36,299 nt of DNA from Actinomycetota bacterium (GTDB lineage Bacteria > Actinomycetota > Coriobacteriia > Anaerosomatales > UBA3086). The position numbers and the translations under genes were made by a program. The stretch covers positions 1 to 36,299 of the forward strand of contig JAQIBK010000170.1 in assembly GCA_027859125.1 (NCBI GenBank). Reading direction: 5' to 3'. Each line of letters opens with the position of its first letter. Positions within the stretch are counted from its first letter, which is position 1. The notes under the pieces were generated by a model. It did no database searches. It was not told where the DNA came from and worked only from the letters and a program-made list of their open reading frames with translations. Shown piece after piece: positions 9,138-17,875 of the stretch.

Positions 9138-10553
9138 TCAGTCGCGGTGTGCCTCCGTCCACGTCGCGTCCACGGCCAGCGCATCTCGAGCGACCAGCAG
9201 CTGATCCAGCACAGCATCATTACCTGTGCCACCCACACTCACGCGACGCGCAACGACACCGTAGATGTCGACGGAATCGATCGCATCGGCCTGGAAAGCG
9301 GGGTCCGTGTCCAAGAACTCCTGAGTACTCATGTCCTGCAAAGTCCGACCTTCGCGCTCGAGTTTGAGCACCAACCTGCCGACGACTTCATGCGCCTGCC
9401 GAAATGGCATACCCGTGCCCACGAGGTAGTCGGCCAGATCCGTCGCAGCCATGAATCCGCCCTGAGCACCGGCGAGCATGGTCTCCGTGTTCACGTACAT
9501 TGTCGAGATCATGCCCTCCATCGCTCGCAGGCCGTCTGCGAAAGTGTCGATGGCATCGAACGCGCCCTCTTTGTCCTCCTGCATATCTTTGTTGTATGCG
9601 AGGGGCAGCCCCTTGAGCATGACGAGAAGACCTGTGAGATCGCCGACGACGCGTCCCGTCTTGCCGCGCGTCAGCTCGGCGAAATCGGGGTTCTTCTTCT
9701 GGGGCATGATGCTGGAGCCCGTGGAGAACGAATCGTCCATGGTGATGAATCCGAACTCCTCGGTGGACCAGAGGATCAGTTCTTCACACAAACGCGAGAG
9801 ATGCACCATGCCCACGGTGCACGCGTAGGTGAGGTCGAGCAGGAAGTCGCGGTCAGAGACGGAGTCCATCGAGTTGGGTCCCACCGCATCGAACCCAAGT
9901 GTGTCTGCCACGAACTGGCGGTCTATGTCGAACGTTGTGCCTGCGAGCGCGGCGGATCCCAGCGGAAGGACGTCGGCCGCCTCATACGCATGGCGCAAAC
10001 GGGTAACGTCACGCGTGAGCATCCAGTAATAGGCCAGGAGATGATGGCCGAACAGAACCGGCTGAGCCTTCTGCATGTGCGTGTATCCCGGCATCACAAC
10101 CCCGTGGTGCTCCTGAGCCACGTGCAGCAACGCGGAACGCAACTCATTCACGTGACCGATGAGATCGACTGCGGCGTCCTTGCAGTACATGCGGGTGTCC
10201 AACGCAACCTGGTCGTTGCGACTGCGCGCCGTGTGAAGGCGACCGCCGGCGGTCCCTATCTTGTCGGTGAGTGTGCGCTCTATCGCCATATGAATATCCT
10301 CGTCGGCGATCCTGAACTCGAACTCGCCTTCGCTGATCGAACGGAACACGTCGTTCAGTCCGGATTCGATCTCGTCGGCATCCGCAGACGTGATGATGCC
10401 CTGCTTGGCCAGCATGCGTGCATGTGCAATAGAGCCCTTGATGTCCTGAGCCCACATGCGACGGTCGACCATGAGCGAGGCACCGTACTGTTCGAGGAAC
10501 GCGCTCGGGGACTTTTCGAATCGCCCGCCCCAGGGCTTCTTGGCGTCAGACAC
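9138..10553 (-). CDS. argH: Argininosuccinate lyase
   Basis: Last step of arginine synthesis: splits argininosuccinate into arginine and fumarate in the cytosol, as a homotetramer. The fumarase/aspartase signature GSSIMPQKKNPD is at about 279-290 (catalytic Ser loop), and the general acid/base region YTHMQKAQP at about 157-165. The start is GTG at 10553, with GGAGG about ten bases upstream, just before SDAKKPWGGRF, the conserved N-terminus. The ORF-track extension to 10775 overlaps argG and is spurious. Length of 471 aa is normal. It lies 44 bp after argG in the arg cluster. Confidence 0.97.
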   Translation of the reverse strand: MSDAKKPWGGRFEKSPSAFLEQYGASLMVDRRMWAQDIKGSIAHARMLAKQGIITSADADEIESGLNDVFRSISEGEFEFRIADEDIHMAIERTLTDKIGTAGGRLHTARSRNDQVALDTRMYCKDAAVDLIGHVNELRSALLHVAQEHHGVVMPGYTHMQKAQPVLFGHHLLAYYWMLTRDVTRLRHAYEAADVLPLGSAALAGTTFDIDRQFVADTLGFDAVGPNSMDSVSDRDFLLDLTYACTVGMVHLSRLCEELILWSTEEFGFITMDDSFSTGSSIMPQKKNPDFAELTRGKTGRVVGDLTGLLVMLKGLPLAYNKDMQEDKEGAFDAIDTFADGLRAMEGMISTMYVNTETMLAGAQGGFMAATDLADYLVGTGMPFRQAHEVVGRLVLKLEREGRTLQDMSTQEFLDTDPAFQADAIDSVDIYGVVARRVSVGGTGNDAVLDQLLVARDALAVDATWTEAHRD

Positions 10554-10597
10554 GCTGGTGAATCCTCCAATGCAAGCAGGTGGGTGGGATCGATTCC

Positions 10598-11824
10598 TTA
10601 TACTTCCCCCTCTTTGCCCACCTTGCGGCGCTGGCGCGCCCATACCTTGGTGGGCAGACCGTGCAGGTCGATGAACCCTTTGGCAGCCTTGTGGTCGAAG
10701 TTGTCGGCCTCGTCGTACGTGGCCAACTCGTAGTCGTAGAGAGAGTACGGACTGCGGCGACCGACAACCACGCATGAGCCCTTGAAGAAACGAAGACGCA
10801 CGTCACCTGTGACCAGCGCTTGTGTGGAGTCGACGAAACCGTCCAAAGCCTCCTTGAGAGGCGAGAACCAGAGCCCGTTGTAGACGAGCTCGGCCCACTT
10901 CTGCTCGATTTGAAGCTTGTAGTGAAGCACGTCGCGCTCAAGACAGAGATCCTCAAGAGCCTTGTGCGCCTGGATGAGCGTGAGCGCACCGGGGACCTCG
11001 TAGACCTCGCGGGACTTGAGGCCGACCAAGCGGTTCTCGATCATGTCGATGCGTCCGAAGCCGTGCTTGCCTGCGACCTCGTTCATGGCAAGGATGATCT
11101 CGTGGAACGACTTCTTCTCGCCGTTGAAGGAGACGGGCAGACCGGCCACGAAGGAGATCTCCGCGTACTCGGGCTCATCGCAAGCCGGCACGTTCCCGTC
11201 ACCGGTCATGGCGTAGATGTCCGCAGGCGGCTCGACCCAGGGATCCTCGAGCACGCCGCACTCGATGGCGCGTCCCCAGAGGTTGTCGTCGATCGAGTAC
11301 GGGTTCGCCTTGGTCGTGGGCTCCGGGATGCCGTGCTTGACCGCGTACTCCATCTCCTGGTCGCGAGTCTTCAGCTCCCACTCGCGAACCGGGGCGAGCA
11401 CCTCGATGTCCGGGTCGAGCGCGGAGATCCCGACCTCGAAGCGTACCTGGTCGTTGCCTTTTCCGGTGCAGCCGTGCGCGATGTAACGTGCGCCGGTGCG
11501 TTGGGCCACCTCGACCAGATGCATCACGATGATCGGACGCGACATGGCCGAGAGCAGCGGGTACTTGTTCTCATAGAGGGCGTTGGTGCGAAGCGCCTTG
11601 GACAGGAACTCCTCGACGTACTCCTCGCGAACGTCCTTCACGATCGATTCGATCGCACCTACCGTCAACGCCTTCAGGCGGACCGTCTCGAGATCCTGAC
11701 GCTCCTGACCCACATCGATCGCCAGCGCGATCACATCCACGTCGTGGTTGTCGATGAGCCAGCGGATCGCCACGGAAGTATCGAGTCCACCGGAGTACGC
11801 GAGAACGACTTTCTCTTTGGCCAT
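10598..11824 (-). CDS. argG: Argininosuccinate synthase
   Basis: Joins citrulline and aspartate with ATP to make argininosuccinate. The ATP-pyrophosphatase loop AYSGGLDTS lies at residues 9-17, and IAHGCTGKGNDQVRFE and the aspartate/citrulline-binding blocks follow in order. Length is 408 aa, as expected. The start is the ATG at 11824 with AAGGGGC upstream, not the ORF-track ATG at 11860. It ends in TAA, which matters for the valS stop discussed elsewhere. It sits between argR and argH, with a 66-bp gap after argR. Confidence 0.97.
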   Translation of the reverse strand: MAKEKVVLAYSGGLDTSVAIRWLIDNHDVDVIALAIDVGQERQDLETVRLKALTVGAIESIVKDVREEYVEEFLSKALRTNALYENKYPLLSAMSRPIIVMHLVEVAQRTGARYIAHGCTGKGNDQVRFEVGISALDPDIEVLAPVREWELKTRDQEMEYAVKHGIPEPTTKANPYSIDDNLWGRAIECGVLEDPWVEPPADIYAMTGDGNVPACDEPEYAEISFVAGLPVSFNGEKKSFHEIILAMNEVAGKHGFGRIDMIENRLVGLKSREVYEVPGALTLIQAHKALEDLCLERDVLHYKLQIEQKWAELVYNGLWFSPLKEALDGFVDSTQALVTGDVRLRFFKGSCVVVGRRSPYSLYDYELATYDEADNFDHKAAKGFIDLHGLPTKVWARQRRKVGKEGEV

Positions 11825-11890
11825 TGAAAGCCCCTTCTTGTTCGTGCGCGCGCCAGACAAGCGTGCGCTGATTCACATTACTGAAGCGGC

Positions 11891-12322
11891 CTAGCGTGCG
11901 CCGCGGAACTTGTTGAGGTTGTCGACCAACTGCTGACCGGCCTCCGGGGTCTGCGCGATGACCAGAATCGTATCGTCACCTGCGATGGAACCAAGAACGT
12001 CGGCGATATCCGCAGCGTCAAGAGCGGCGGCGACACCGGGAGCCGTGCCCACGGACGCCTTGATCAGCACGAGGTTCTCCGTGCGCTTCACGCCGATCAC
12101 CAGGTCGGAGATCATCCGCTGCAGGTGGAGGTCCTCGGCGAGCACGTAGACGCCCTCCGGCAGCTTCCTGAGGCCCATCTCAGTGATGTCGCGCGAAACG
12201 GTCGCCTGCGTGCAGGAGAACCCATCGGCTTCCAGGTGATCAACGAGCTGACGCTGTGTGCGAATGTGCTCGGCGCGCACGATATCGCGAATCGCATCCT
12301 GTCTTCTTGTGCGCTTCCTCAT
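11891..12322 (-). CDS. argR: Arginine repressor ArgR
   Basis: Arginine-responsive hexameric repressor of the arg genes. The N-terminal winged-helix part (QRQLVDHLEADGFSCTQATVSRDITEMG, about 22-50) binds DNA; the C-terminal part holds the arginine-binding, hexamer-forming region (SVGTAPGVAAALD and GSIAGDDTILVI). 143 aa is typical. AAGGAG lies six bases before the ATG. It is encoded inside the operon it should control (38 bp after argF), so it is expected to be autoregulated through the palindromes upstream of argC. Confidence 0.95.
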   Translation of the reverse strand: MRKRTRRQDAIRDIVRAEHIRTQRQLVDHLEADGFSCTQATVSRDITEMGLRKLPEGVYVLAEDLHLQRMISDLVIGVKRTENLVLIKASVGTAPGVAAALDAADIADVLGSIAGDDTILVIAQTPEAGQQLVDNLNKFRGAR

Positions 12323-12360
12323 GTCGCTCCTTCAACTGGTGCCTGCAATATGGCCGTGCA

Positions 12361-13299
12361 CTAGCCCATGATCAGAGAGAGCAGTGCCTTCTGGGCATGC
12401 AGCCGGTTCTCCGCCTCGTCATACACGATCGAAGACGGAGCATCGATCACTGTGTCTAGCACTTCCTCACCCCTGTGGGCGGGAAGACAATGCATGAACA
12501 CGGCGTCGTTGGCAGCCCGCGCCATCAGAGCAGGGTTCACGGCGAAGTCATCGAATACCGCGACCCGCGCAGCATGCTCGTCCTCTTGGCCCATCGACGC
12601 CCACGTGTCTGTAGCGACCACGTCTGCACCGTCGACCGCGGCGTTGGGATCCACACCGATCTCGATGCTCGCTCCTGTGCCGGCCGCGATCTTGCGGGCT
12701 TTGGCGATGACATGAGAGGCCGGCTCAAAGCCTGCAGGCGTCGCTATCGCCACATCCATACCGGTCAGAGCACCTGCCAGAAGGTAGGTATGTGCCATAT
12801 TGTTGCCGTCGCCCACGTACGCGAACCTGAGTCCCGACAGCTTCCCTTTGTGCTCTCTGATCGTGAGCAGATCGGCGAGACCCTGACAGGGGTGGTAGTC
12901 ATCGGTGAGTGCATTGACCACCGGCACTGAGGCGACTCTTGCGATCTCCTCAACGAAGGACTGGTCGAAAGTACGGATCACGATCGCGTCGACGTACCGC
13001 TCCAGCACACTCGTGGAGTCGGCCACGGTCTCTCCACGAGAGAAGGCGCTTCCCTCGCCGACGAGCACTACCGGAGTGACACCGAGACGCGCGCACCCCA
13101 CTTCGAACGACACACGCGTGCGCATGGAAGGCTTCTGGAATATGAGAGCCGCAGCCCGTCCGGAAAGAGGCGCCGAGTGGTCGCCGGCGGCCCAGGCGGC
13201 CTTCTGCTCCAAAGCCGCGTCGAGAACGAGGGCAACCTCGTGAGGTGTGAGATCTGACAGCGCCAACAGATCACGTCCCGAGAGTGGTGTCGTCATCAT
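12361..13299 (-). CDS. argF: Ornithine carbamoyltransferase
   Basis: Transfers the carbamoyl group from carbamoyl phosphate to ornithine, giving citrulline. The carbamoyl-phosphate loop reads KPSMRTRVSFE (about 56-66; Met in place of the more usual Thr, a common natural variant). The ornithine-side motif HCLPAHRGEEV and the DYHPCQGLADLLT block identify the ornithine rather than aspartate enzyme. Two adjacent ATG codons are possible starts; GAGGAG fits the second slightly better, and the first abuts the argD stop with no gap, which suggests translational coupling. 312 aa is normal. Confidence 0.96.
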   Translation of the reverse strand: MMTTPLSGRDLLALSDLTPHEVALVLDAALEQKAAWAAGDHSAPLSGRAAALIFQKPSMRTRVSFEVGCARLGVTPVVLVGEGSAFSRGETVADSTSVLERYVDAIVIRTFDQSFVEEIARVASVPVVNALTDDYHPCQGLADLLTIREHKGKLSGLRFAYVGDGNNMAHTYLLAGALTGMDVAIATPAGFEPASHVIAKARKIAAGTGASIEIGVDPNAAVDGADVVATDTWASMGQEDEHAARVAVFDDFAVNPALMARAANDAVFMHCLPAHRGEEVLDTVIDAPSSIVYDEAENRLHAQKALLSLIMG

Positions 13300-14505
13300 T
13301 CACTCCTCTCCATGAAGAAGTTCATACAAAGTGGCACAAAGTGTATCAATTTCGGCGGTTCCACACACTAGCGGGGGTAGAAAACGCAGAATATTCGTTC
13401 CAATGTTATTCAAGACGATTCCGCGACTCAGGGCCGCCAGAGCCAAATCGCCCGCGATCGGCTGCTCGAACTGCGCCGCGACCATCAATCCTGCTCCACG
13501 GACCTCTGTTATCGCGCCCGTCCTCTCACCCAGATCGATCAGCGCGTCACGTAGATACGCGCCGACCTCGACCGCGTTCTCACCGAGGCCCTCGCAGGCC
13601 AGTGCATCTATCGTTGCACGCGCTGCGGCACAGATCACCGGACCCCCCGCGAATGTCGAACCGTGGTCGCCTGGCGATAAGTACTCCGAGAAACCCTCGT
13701 ACGCGAGCAACGCACCGATGGGAAGGCCGTTGGCCATCGCCTTGGCCAGAGGCATCAGATCGGGGCGCACACCGTATGCCTGATGCGCGAACGCCGGACC
13801 TGTACGAAAGAAACCGGTCTGCACTTCATCGAGCACCAGCGCGGCATCGTGCGCATCACACAACGACCGCACCGCCTGCAGGTACTCCAGAGTGCAGGGG
13901 TAGACTCCGCCCTCACCCTGAATGGGCTCCAACATGACCGCAGCCGTGTTCGGGCCGACGGCGGCCTCGAGCGCTTCGATGTCATTGAGCGGCACATGGG
14001 AGAAGCCCGGCAACATGGGCGCGAACGGATCCTGTTTCGCAGGCTGTGGCGTAGCGGCCAACGAGCCCATGGTGCGACCATGGAACCCTCTGAGCACGCT
14101 GACGATCTCGTAGGCTTGCTCGCCCTTGCGCTCCTTGGAGCGCTTGCGTGCCAGCTTGATGGCGGCCTCGCACGCCTCGGTGCCCGAATTGGCGAAGTGC
14201 ACGCGATAGCCCTCACCTGCCAGTGCGACCAAATCCCCTGCCAGTTCCGCCCTGTGCTCCACATGGAAGAGGTTGCTCACATGAGTGAGTTTCGCCACCT
14301 GTTCCTGCACCGCAGCCACGACAGCCGGATGCGAGTGTCCAAGATTGACCGCTCCTATTCCCGACACGAAATCGAGATACTCGCGCCCGTCGTCGTCATA
14401 CAGCCGCATGCCGCTACCGGACACGAACAACACGTCCTTGCGAGCGTACGTGTTCATGTGGAACTCATCGTCATGCGCCTTGAGGTGGTCGAACATCTCA
14501 CCCAT
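13300..14505 (-). CDS. argD: Acetylornithine aminotransferase
   Basis: PLP enzyme that converts N-acetylglutamate semialdehyde to N-acetylornithine using glutamate; many family members also act on succinyldiaminopimelate. Class III aminotransferase features are visible: the N-terminal DFVSGIGAVNLGHSHP, the cofactor-binding LVLDEVQTGFFRTG, and the Schiff-base lysine in PLAKAMANGLPIGA. 401 aa fits. The start at 14505 is three bases after the argB stop; its SD is weak, so translation may depend on coupling with argB. Confidence 0.96.
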   Translation of the reverse strand: MGEMFDHLKAHDDEFHMNTYARKDVLFVSGSGMRLYDDDGREYLDFVSGIGAVNLGHSHPAVVAAVQEQVAKLTHVSNLFHVEHRAELAGDLVALAGEGYRVHFANSGTEACEAAIKLARKRSKERKGEQAYEIVSVLRGFHGRTMGSLAATPQPAKQDPFAPMLPGFSHVPLNDIEALEAAVGPNTAAVMLEPIQGEGGVYPCTLEYLQAVRSLCDAHDAALVLDEVQTGFFRTGPAFAHQAYGVRPDLMPLAKAMANGLPIGALLAYEGFSEYLSPGDHGSTFAGGPVICAAARATIDALACEGLGENAVEVGAYLRDALIDLGERTGAITEVRGAGLMVAAQFEQPIAGDLALAALSRGIVLNNIGTNILRFLPPLVCGTAEIDTLCATLYELLHGEE

Positions 14506-14508
14506 GGC

Positions 14509-15411
14509 TCACGCACCACCCTCGAACGCCGAGGAGAGCCCGGGGGCCGCCGCCTCGCCGCTCTGTGTGAGCATGGTGCCGACGCCTGCATCGGTGTAGA
14601 CCTCGAGCAGCAGCGCATGGGGCAGGATGCCATTGAGCAGATGAGCCCGGCCGACGCCACCGCGCAGAGCCTTGGCGCACGCACCGATCTTGGGGATCAT
14701 GCCGCGAGAGAGCGATTCGGACATCATCATCTCCTCGGCCTGCGCGAGCGAGAGGCTGGAGATGAGCGACGACTTGTCGGCGAAGTCGCGATACAGGCCG
14801 TCGACGTCCGTCAGGAAGATGAGCTTCTCGGCGCCCAGAGCGGCGGCGATCTCGCCGGCGACGTTGTCGGCGTTGATGTTGTACGAGCCGCCGTCCTCAC
14901 CCACGCCCACCGTGGCGATGACCGGAACGAAGCCGTCCTCGACGAGCTTGGTGATGACTGTGGTATCGATCGAGGTGACCTCGCCCACGCGGCCGAGCTT
15001 CTCAGACACCTGGCGTGCGCTGATCAGGTTGGCGTCGTCGCCCGCGATGCCCACGGCGAGCCTGCCGTGAGCGTTGATGGCGGTCACGAGCTGCTTGTTC
15101 ACCTTGCCGACGAGAACCATCTTCACGACTTCCATGGCCTCGTCGTCGGTGATGCGCAGTCCCTCGTGGAACTCGATCGGCATGCTCAGCTTGTTCATAT
15201 ACTCGTTGATCGCCGGACCGCCACCATGCACGATCACCGGATTGATGCCGACGAGCTTCATGAGCACGATGTCGGATGCCACCGACTCGCGCAGCAAGGG
15301 ATCGGTCATTGCCGAACCGCCATACTTGATGACAACTGTCTTTCCCCAGGTGCGCTTTATGTAAGGCAGCGCCTCGGTGAGTGTTTCTGCTTTGGCGAAC
15401 AGGTCCTTCAT
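14509..15411 (-). CDS. argB: Acetylglutamate kinase
   Basis: Phosphorylates N-acetylglutamate; in this family it is usually the arginine-inhibited step when, as here, a hexamer-type N-terminal helix (LFAKAETLTEALPYIKRTWG) is present. The amino-acid kinase core shows VIKYGGSAM, IVHGGGPAIN and FLTDVDGLY. The ATG at 15411 has AAGGAG eight bases upstream and gives 300 aa; the ORF-track extension to 15498 runs into argJ. Feedback inhibition by arginine is inferred from the family, not seen directly. Confidence 0.96.
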   Translation of the reverse strand: MKDLFAKAETLTEALPYIKRTWGKTVVIKYGGSAMTDPLLRESVASDIVLMKLVGINPVIVHGGGPAINEYMNKLSMPIEFHEGLRITDDEAMEVVKMVLVGKVNKQLVTAINAHGRLAVGIAGDDANLISARQVSEKLGRVGEVTSIDTTVITKLVEDGFVPVIATVGVGEDGGSYNINADNVAGEIAAALGAEKLIFLTDVDGLYRDFADKSSLISSLSLAQAEEMMMSESLSRGMIPKIGACAKALRGGVGRAHLLNGILPHALLLEVYTDAGVGTMLTQSGEAAAPGLSSAFEGGA

Positions 15412-15440
15412 GGTTTCGCTCCTTAACTGCGGATCGATCG

Positions 15441-16700
15441 CTATGTCCGATACTCTCCGTTGATCCGCACGTACTCGTAACTCAAGTCGCACGTCCACAC
15501 CGAGGCGGCACCCTGCCCCAGGTGCAGATCGGCGATGACCTCGATCTCATCGGCAGCCAGTGCCTCTGTGGCCTCGATCTCATCGAACTCGACCGCCATC
15601 CCGTTCCGGCACGTGGTGATTCCAGCGAAGATCACTTCCAGCGTGTCCTGGTCCACCTTGGCGGACGACTTGCCCACGGCCATTGCGACCCGACCCCAAT
15701 TGGCGTCTGCGCCGAAGATCGCCGTCTTGAACAGCGGGGAGTTGGCGATCGACCGAGCGGCATCCGGCGCGTCCGCATCGCTTTCCGCGCCCCTCACGGT
15801 CACCTCGATGAACTTGGTGGCCCCTTCGCCGTCCCGCACGATCATGCGCGCCAACTCAGTGCACACGTGTGCCACAGCCGCAGCCACCGCATCGAACGCG
15901 GCATCGGCCGGCTCGATCCCCTTACCACCCTTGGCACCGCTGGCCATGAGCATGCACATGTCGTTCGTCGAGGTATCGGAGTCGACCGTGATGCGATTGA
16001 AGCTGGCGTCGACCGCAGCCCTCAGTGCCGCGTCACACGCAGCCGATGAGAGCGGGGCGTCGCAGGTGAGAAAGGCCAGCATGGTGGCCATGTTCGGCAT
16101 GATCATGCCGCTTCCCTTGGCCATGCCACCGACCGTGAAGCTGCGGCCGTCGACCTCGACTCTCACGGCCGTCTGCTTGAGAAACGTGTCGGTCGTCATT
16201 ATGGCTTCCGCCGCATCGTCACCAGTGGCGCTGTCCAGCGCCGCAGTCGCTTCACGAATCCCGCTGAGCACCGCCTGCATGGGCATGGAAACGCCGATGA
16301 CTCCGGTCGAGGAGACCGCGATGTCGTGAGGCTCGCACCCCAACTGCGTCGCCGCTGTCTCAGCCATAGCCAATGCGTTCGCGTGACCCGCCGCTCCCGT
16401 GCACGCATTGGCGTTGCCGGCGTTGACCACCACAGCGCGCGCCAGGCCATCGGCGAGGTGCTTGCGAGTGAGTGTGACCGGAGGAGCGGCCATGGAGCTC
16501 TGAGTGTAGACGGCCGCTGTCGGCACGCTCTCGAGAGCGGCCACGACACACACGTCGCGTCGGCCCGAGCGCTTGATGCCCGCAGCGACGCCGGACGCCA
16601 GGAATCCCCCTGGCGCGACCACGCCGCCTTCGGTCCACGTGAGTGAGTAATCGATCGCATCATCGTTGTCGAGAGTGTTCACGTCTGTCTCCATTGTCAT
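15441..16700 (-). CDS. argJ: Glutamate N-acetyltransferase / ornithine acetyltransferase
   Basis: Recycles the acetyl group from acetylornithine to glutamate and, in bifunctional forms, also uses acetyl-CoA. The proenzyme cleaves itself at the Ala-Thr bond in KGSGMIMPNMATMLAFLT, which is intact here, and the C-terminus ends in the family-typical RINGEYRT. No argE-like or separate argA-like gene is in the window, so the cyclic pathway is supported. 419 aa is slightly long owing to the N-terminus. Start at 16700 or the second ATG six bases on; it lies three bases after the argC stop. Confidence 0.95.
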   Translation of the reverse strand: MTMETDVNTLDNDDAIDYSLTWTEGGVVAPGGFLASGVAAGIKRSGRRDVCVVAALESVPTAAVYTQSSMAAPPVTLTRKHLADGLARAVVVNAGNANACTGAAGHANALAMAETAATQLGCEPHDIAVSSTGVIGVSMPMQAVLSGIREATAALDSATGDDAAEAIMTTDTFLKQTAVRVEVDGRSFTVGGMAKGSGMIMPNMATMLAFLTCDAPLSSAACDAALRAAVDASFNRITVDSDTSTNDMCMLMASGAKGGKGIEPADAAFDAVAAAVAHVCTELARMIVRDGEGATKFIEVTVRGAESDADAPDAARSIANSPLFKTAIFGADANWGRVAMAVGKSSAKVDQDTLEVIFAGITTCRNGMAVEFDEIEATEALAADEIEVIADLHLGQGAASVWTCDLSYEYVRINGEYRT

Positions 16701-16703
16701 GAC

Positions 16704-17744
16704 CTATATGACCGGAACCGGCAACATGAGCCCGGCTGTTTCCTCGTACCCTGATGCGATGTTCGCGCACTGGATAGCCTGCCCGGAGGTGCCCTTGACG
16801 AGGTTGTCGATGGCACACGATGCGATCAGCAAGCCCGCGCTCTCATCGACGGCCAGCCCTATGTGGGCTCGGTTGGATCCCCGCACCTCGGAGGTCGCAG
16901 GCATCCTGCCAGCCGCATGCACGGAAACGAAAGGCTCTTTGCCGTACCGTTCGAGATACAGATCGACGACGTCCTGGGCGGACGCCTCGACATTCATGCG
17001 CAAGTACACAGTCGCGAGCATTCCGCGATTCATTGGTACCAGGTGCGGCACGAAAGTGACCGATGACGACTGTCCTGAGGCGAGGCTGAATCCCTGTTCG
17101 ATCTCCGGCGTGTGCCGATGAGAGCCCACCTTGTACGGCATCATCGACTCATTCGCCGACGGATAATGTGTGACAGCAGTCGGCGCACGACCAGCTCCTG
17201 AGACACCGGACTTCGCATCGATGATCACTCCGAGCGGCGATACCATCTCCGCCTCCAACGCCGGCAACGCAGCCAGGATCGCTGCTGTCGGATAGCATCC
17301 GGGACATGCGATCAGGGTCGCGTCCGCCAGCTCCGTCCTGTCCATCTCAGGCAGCCCGTAGACAGCCTCTTTGAGGAGATCAGGGCTCTTGTGAGCGACT
17401 CCATACCAGTGTTCGTAGACCTCGACATCCTTGAGCCGAAAGTCGGCCGAAGCGTCGATCACTCGTACACCCCGAGCCAGCAGTGGCGCGGCATACTCCA
17501 TCGCGACTGTGTGTGGGACTGCCAGGAACACGACTTCGGAGCAGTCCGCGACAGCGCCCACATCCGGGGCCACATAGGACAGATCGGTCAATCCAGTGAA
17601 GGCAGGATAGACATCGTCGATGCGTCGACCAGCTTCTGAACCGGATGTCGCTATCGTTAGACGCATGTCGGGATGGCCCAACACGAGTCTTGTCAGTTCC
17701 ACGCCCGCGTAGCCGGGCGCCCCTATGATTGCGACATCAGTCAT
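16704..17744 (-). CDS. argC: N-acetyl-gamma-glutamyl-phosphate reductase
   Basis: NADPH-dependent reductase that makes N-acetylglutamate semialdehyde. The nucleotide-binding GAPGYAGVELTRLVLGHP begins at residue 8 and the active-site cysteine is in IACPGCYPTAAIL (about 145-157). 346 aa is normal. GGAGAAGG lies close upstream of the ATG. It is the first gene of the arg cluster, 29 bp or so downstream of the predicted transcription start and therefore directly under the ArgR-type operators. Confidence 0.97.
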   Translation of the reverse strand: MTDVAIIGAPGYAGVELTRLVLGHPDMRLTIATSGSEAGRRIDDVYPAFTGLTDLSYVAPDVGAVADCSEVVFLAVPHTVAMEYAAPLLARGVRVIDASADFRLKDVEVYEHWYGVAHKSPDLLKEAVYGLPEMDRTELADATLIACPGCYPTAAILAALPALEAEMVSPLGVIIDAKSGVSGAGRAPTAVTHYPSANESMMPYKVGSHRHTPEIEQGFSLASGQSSSVTFVPHLVPMNRGMLATVYLRMNVEASAQDVVDLYLERYGKEPFVSVHAAGRMPATSEVRGSNRAHIGLAVDESAGLLIASCAIDNLVKGTSGQAIQCANIASGYEETAGLMLPVPVI

Positions 17745-17779
17745 CGGCCTTCTCCATCAACGGAAACGATATGAAGCCG

Positions 17780-17809
17780 ATTGTATGCGCAAATACGCAT
17801 ATTGGTCAA
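17780..17809 (-). promoter_or_regulatory. argC operon promoter
   Basis: Reading leftward: TTGACC (17804-17809), an 18-base spacer, then TACAAT (17780-17785). This is the best sigma-70-like promoter in the window. Its spacer is largely filled by a palindrome (17784-17801), which also overlaps the first bases of the -10 box. Confidence 0.8.
17784..17801. promoter_or_regulatory. ARG-box-like operator 1
   Basis: TATGCGCAAATACGCATA, 18 bp with 6-bp perfect outer arms, the usual length for an ArgR box. It lies between the -35 and -10 of the argC promoter, so a bound repressor would block RNA polymerase. ArgR as the ligand is inferred from gene context. Confidence 0.7.
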
Positions 17810-17813
17810 CACT

Positions 17814-17834
17814 TATGCGCATTTTCTGCGTATA
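17814..17834. promoter_or_regulatory. ARG-box-like operator 2
   Basis: TATGCGCA-TTTTC-TGCGTATA, arms matching except at one position and sharing the TATGCG half-site of operator 1. The centres are about 31-32 bp apart, close to three helical turns, so both boxes face the same side; it lies just upstream of the -35. A weaker related site (TATTCGCGTAT) is at 17853-17863. Confidence 0.6.
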
Positions 17835-17875
17835 TACCTAAGAATAGTGTGGTATTCGCGTATCAGAGGAAGATT

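Noticed and set aside
9105-15426. Long + strand ORFs (542, 335, 547 aa) antisense to argH, argG and argD/argB
   Set aside because: All mirror well-identified arg genes and show no family motifs.
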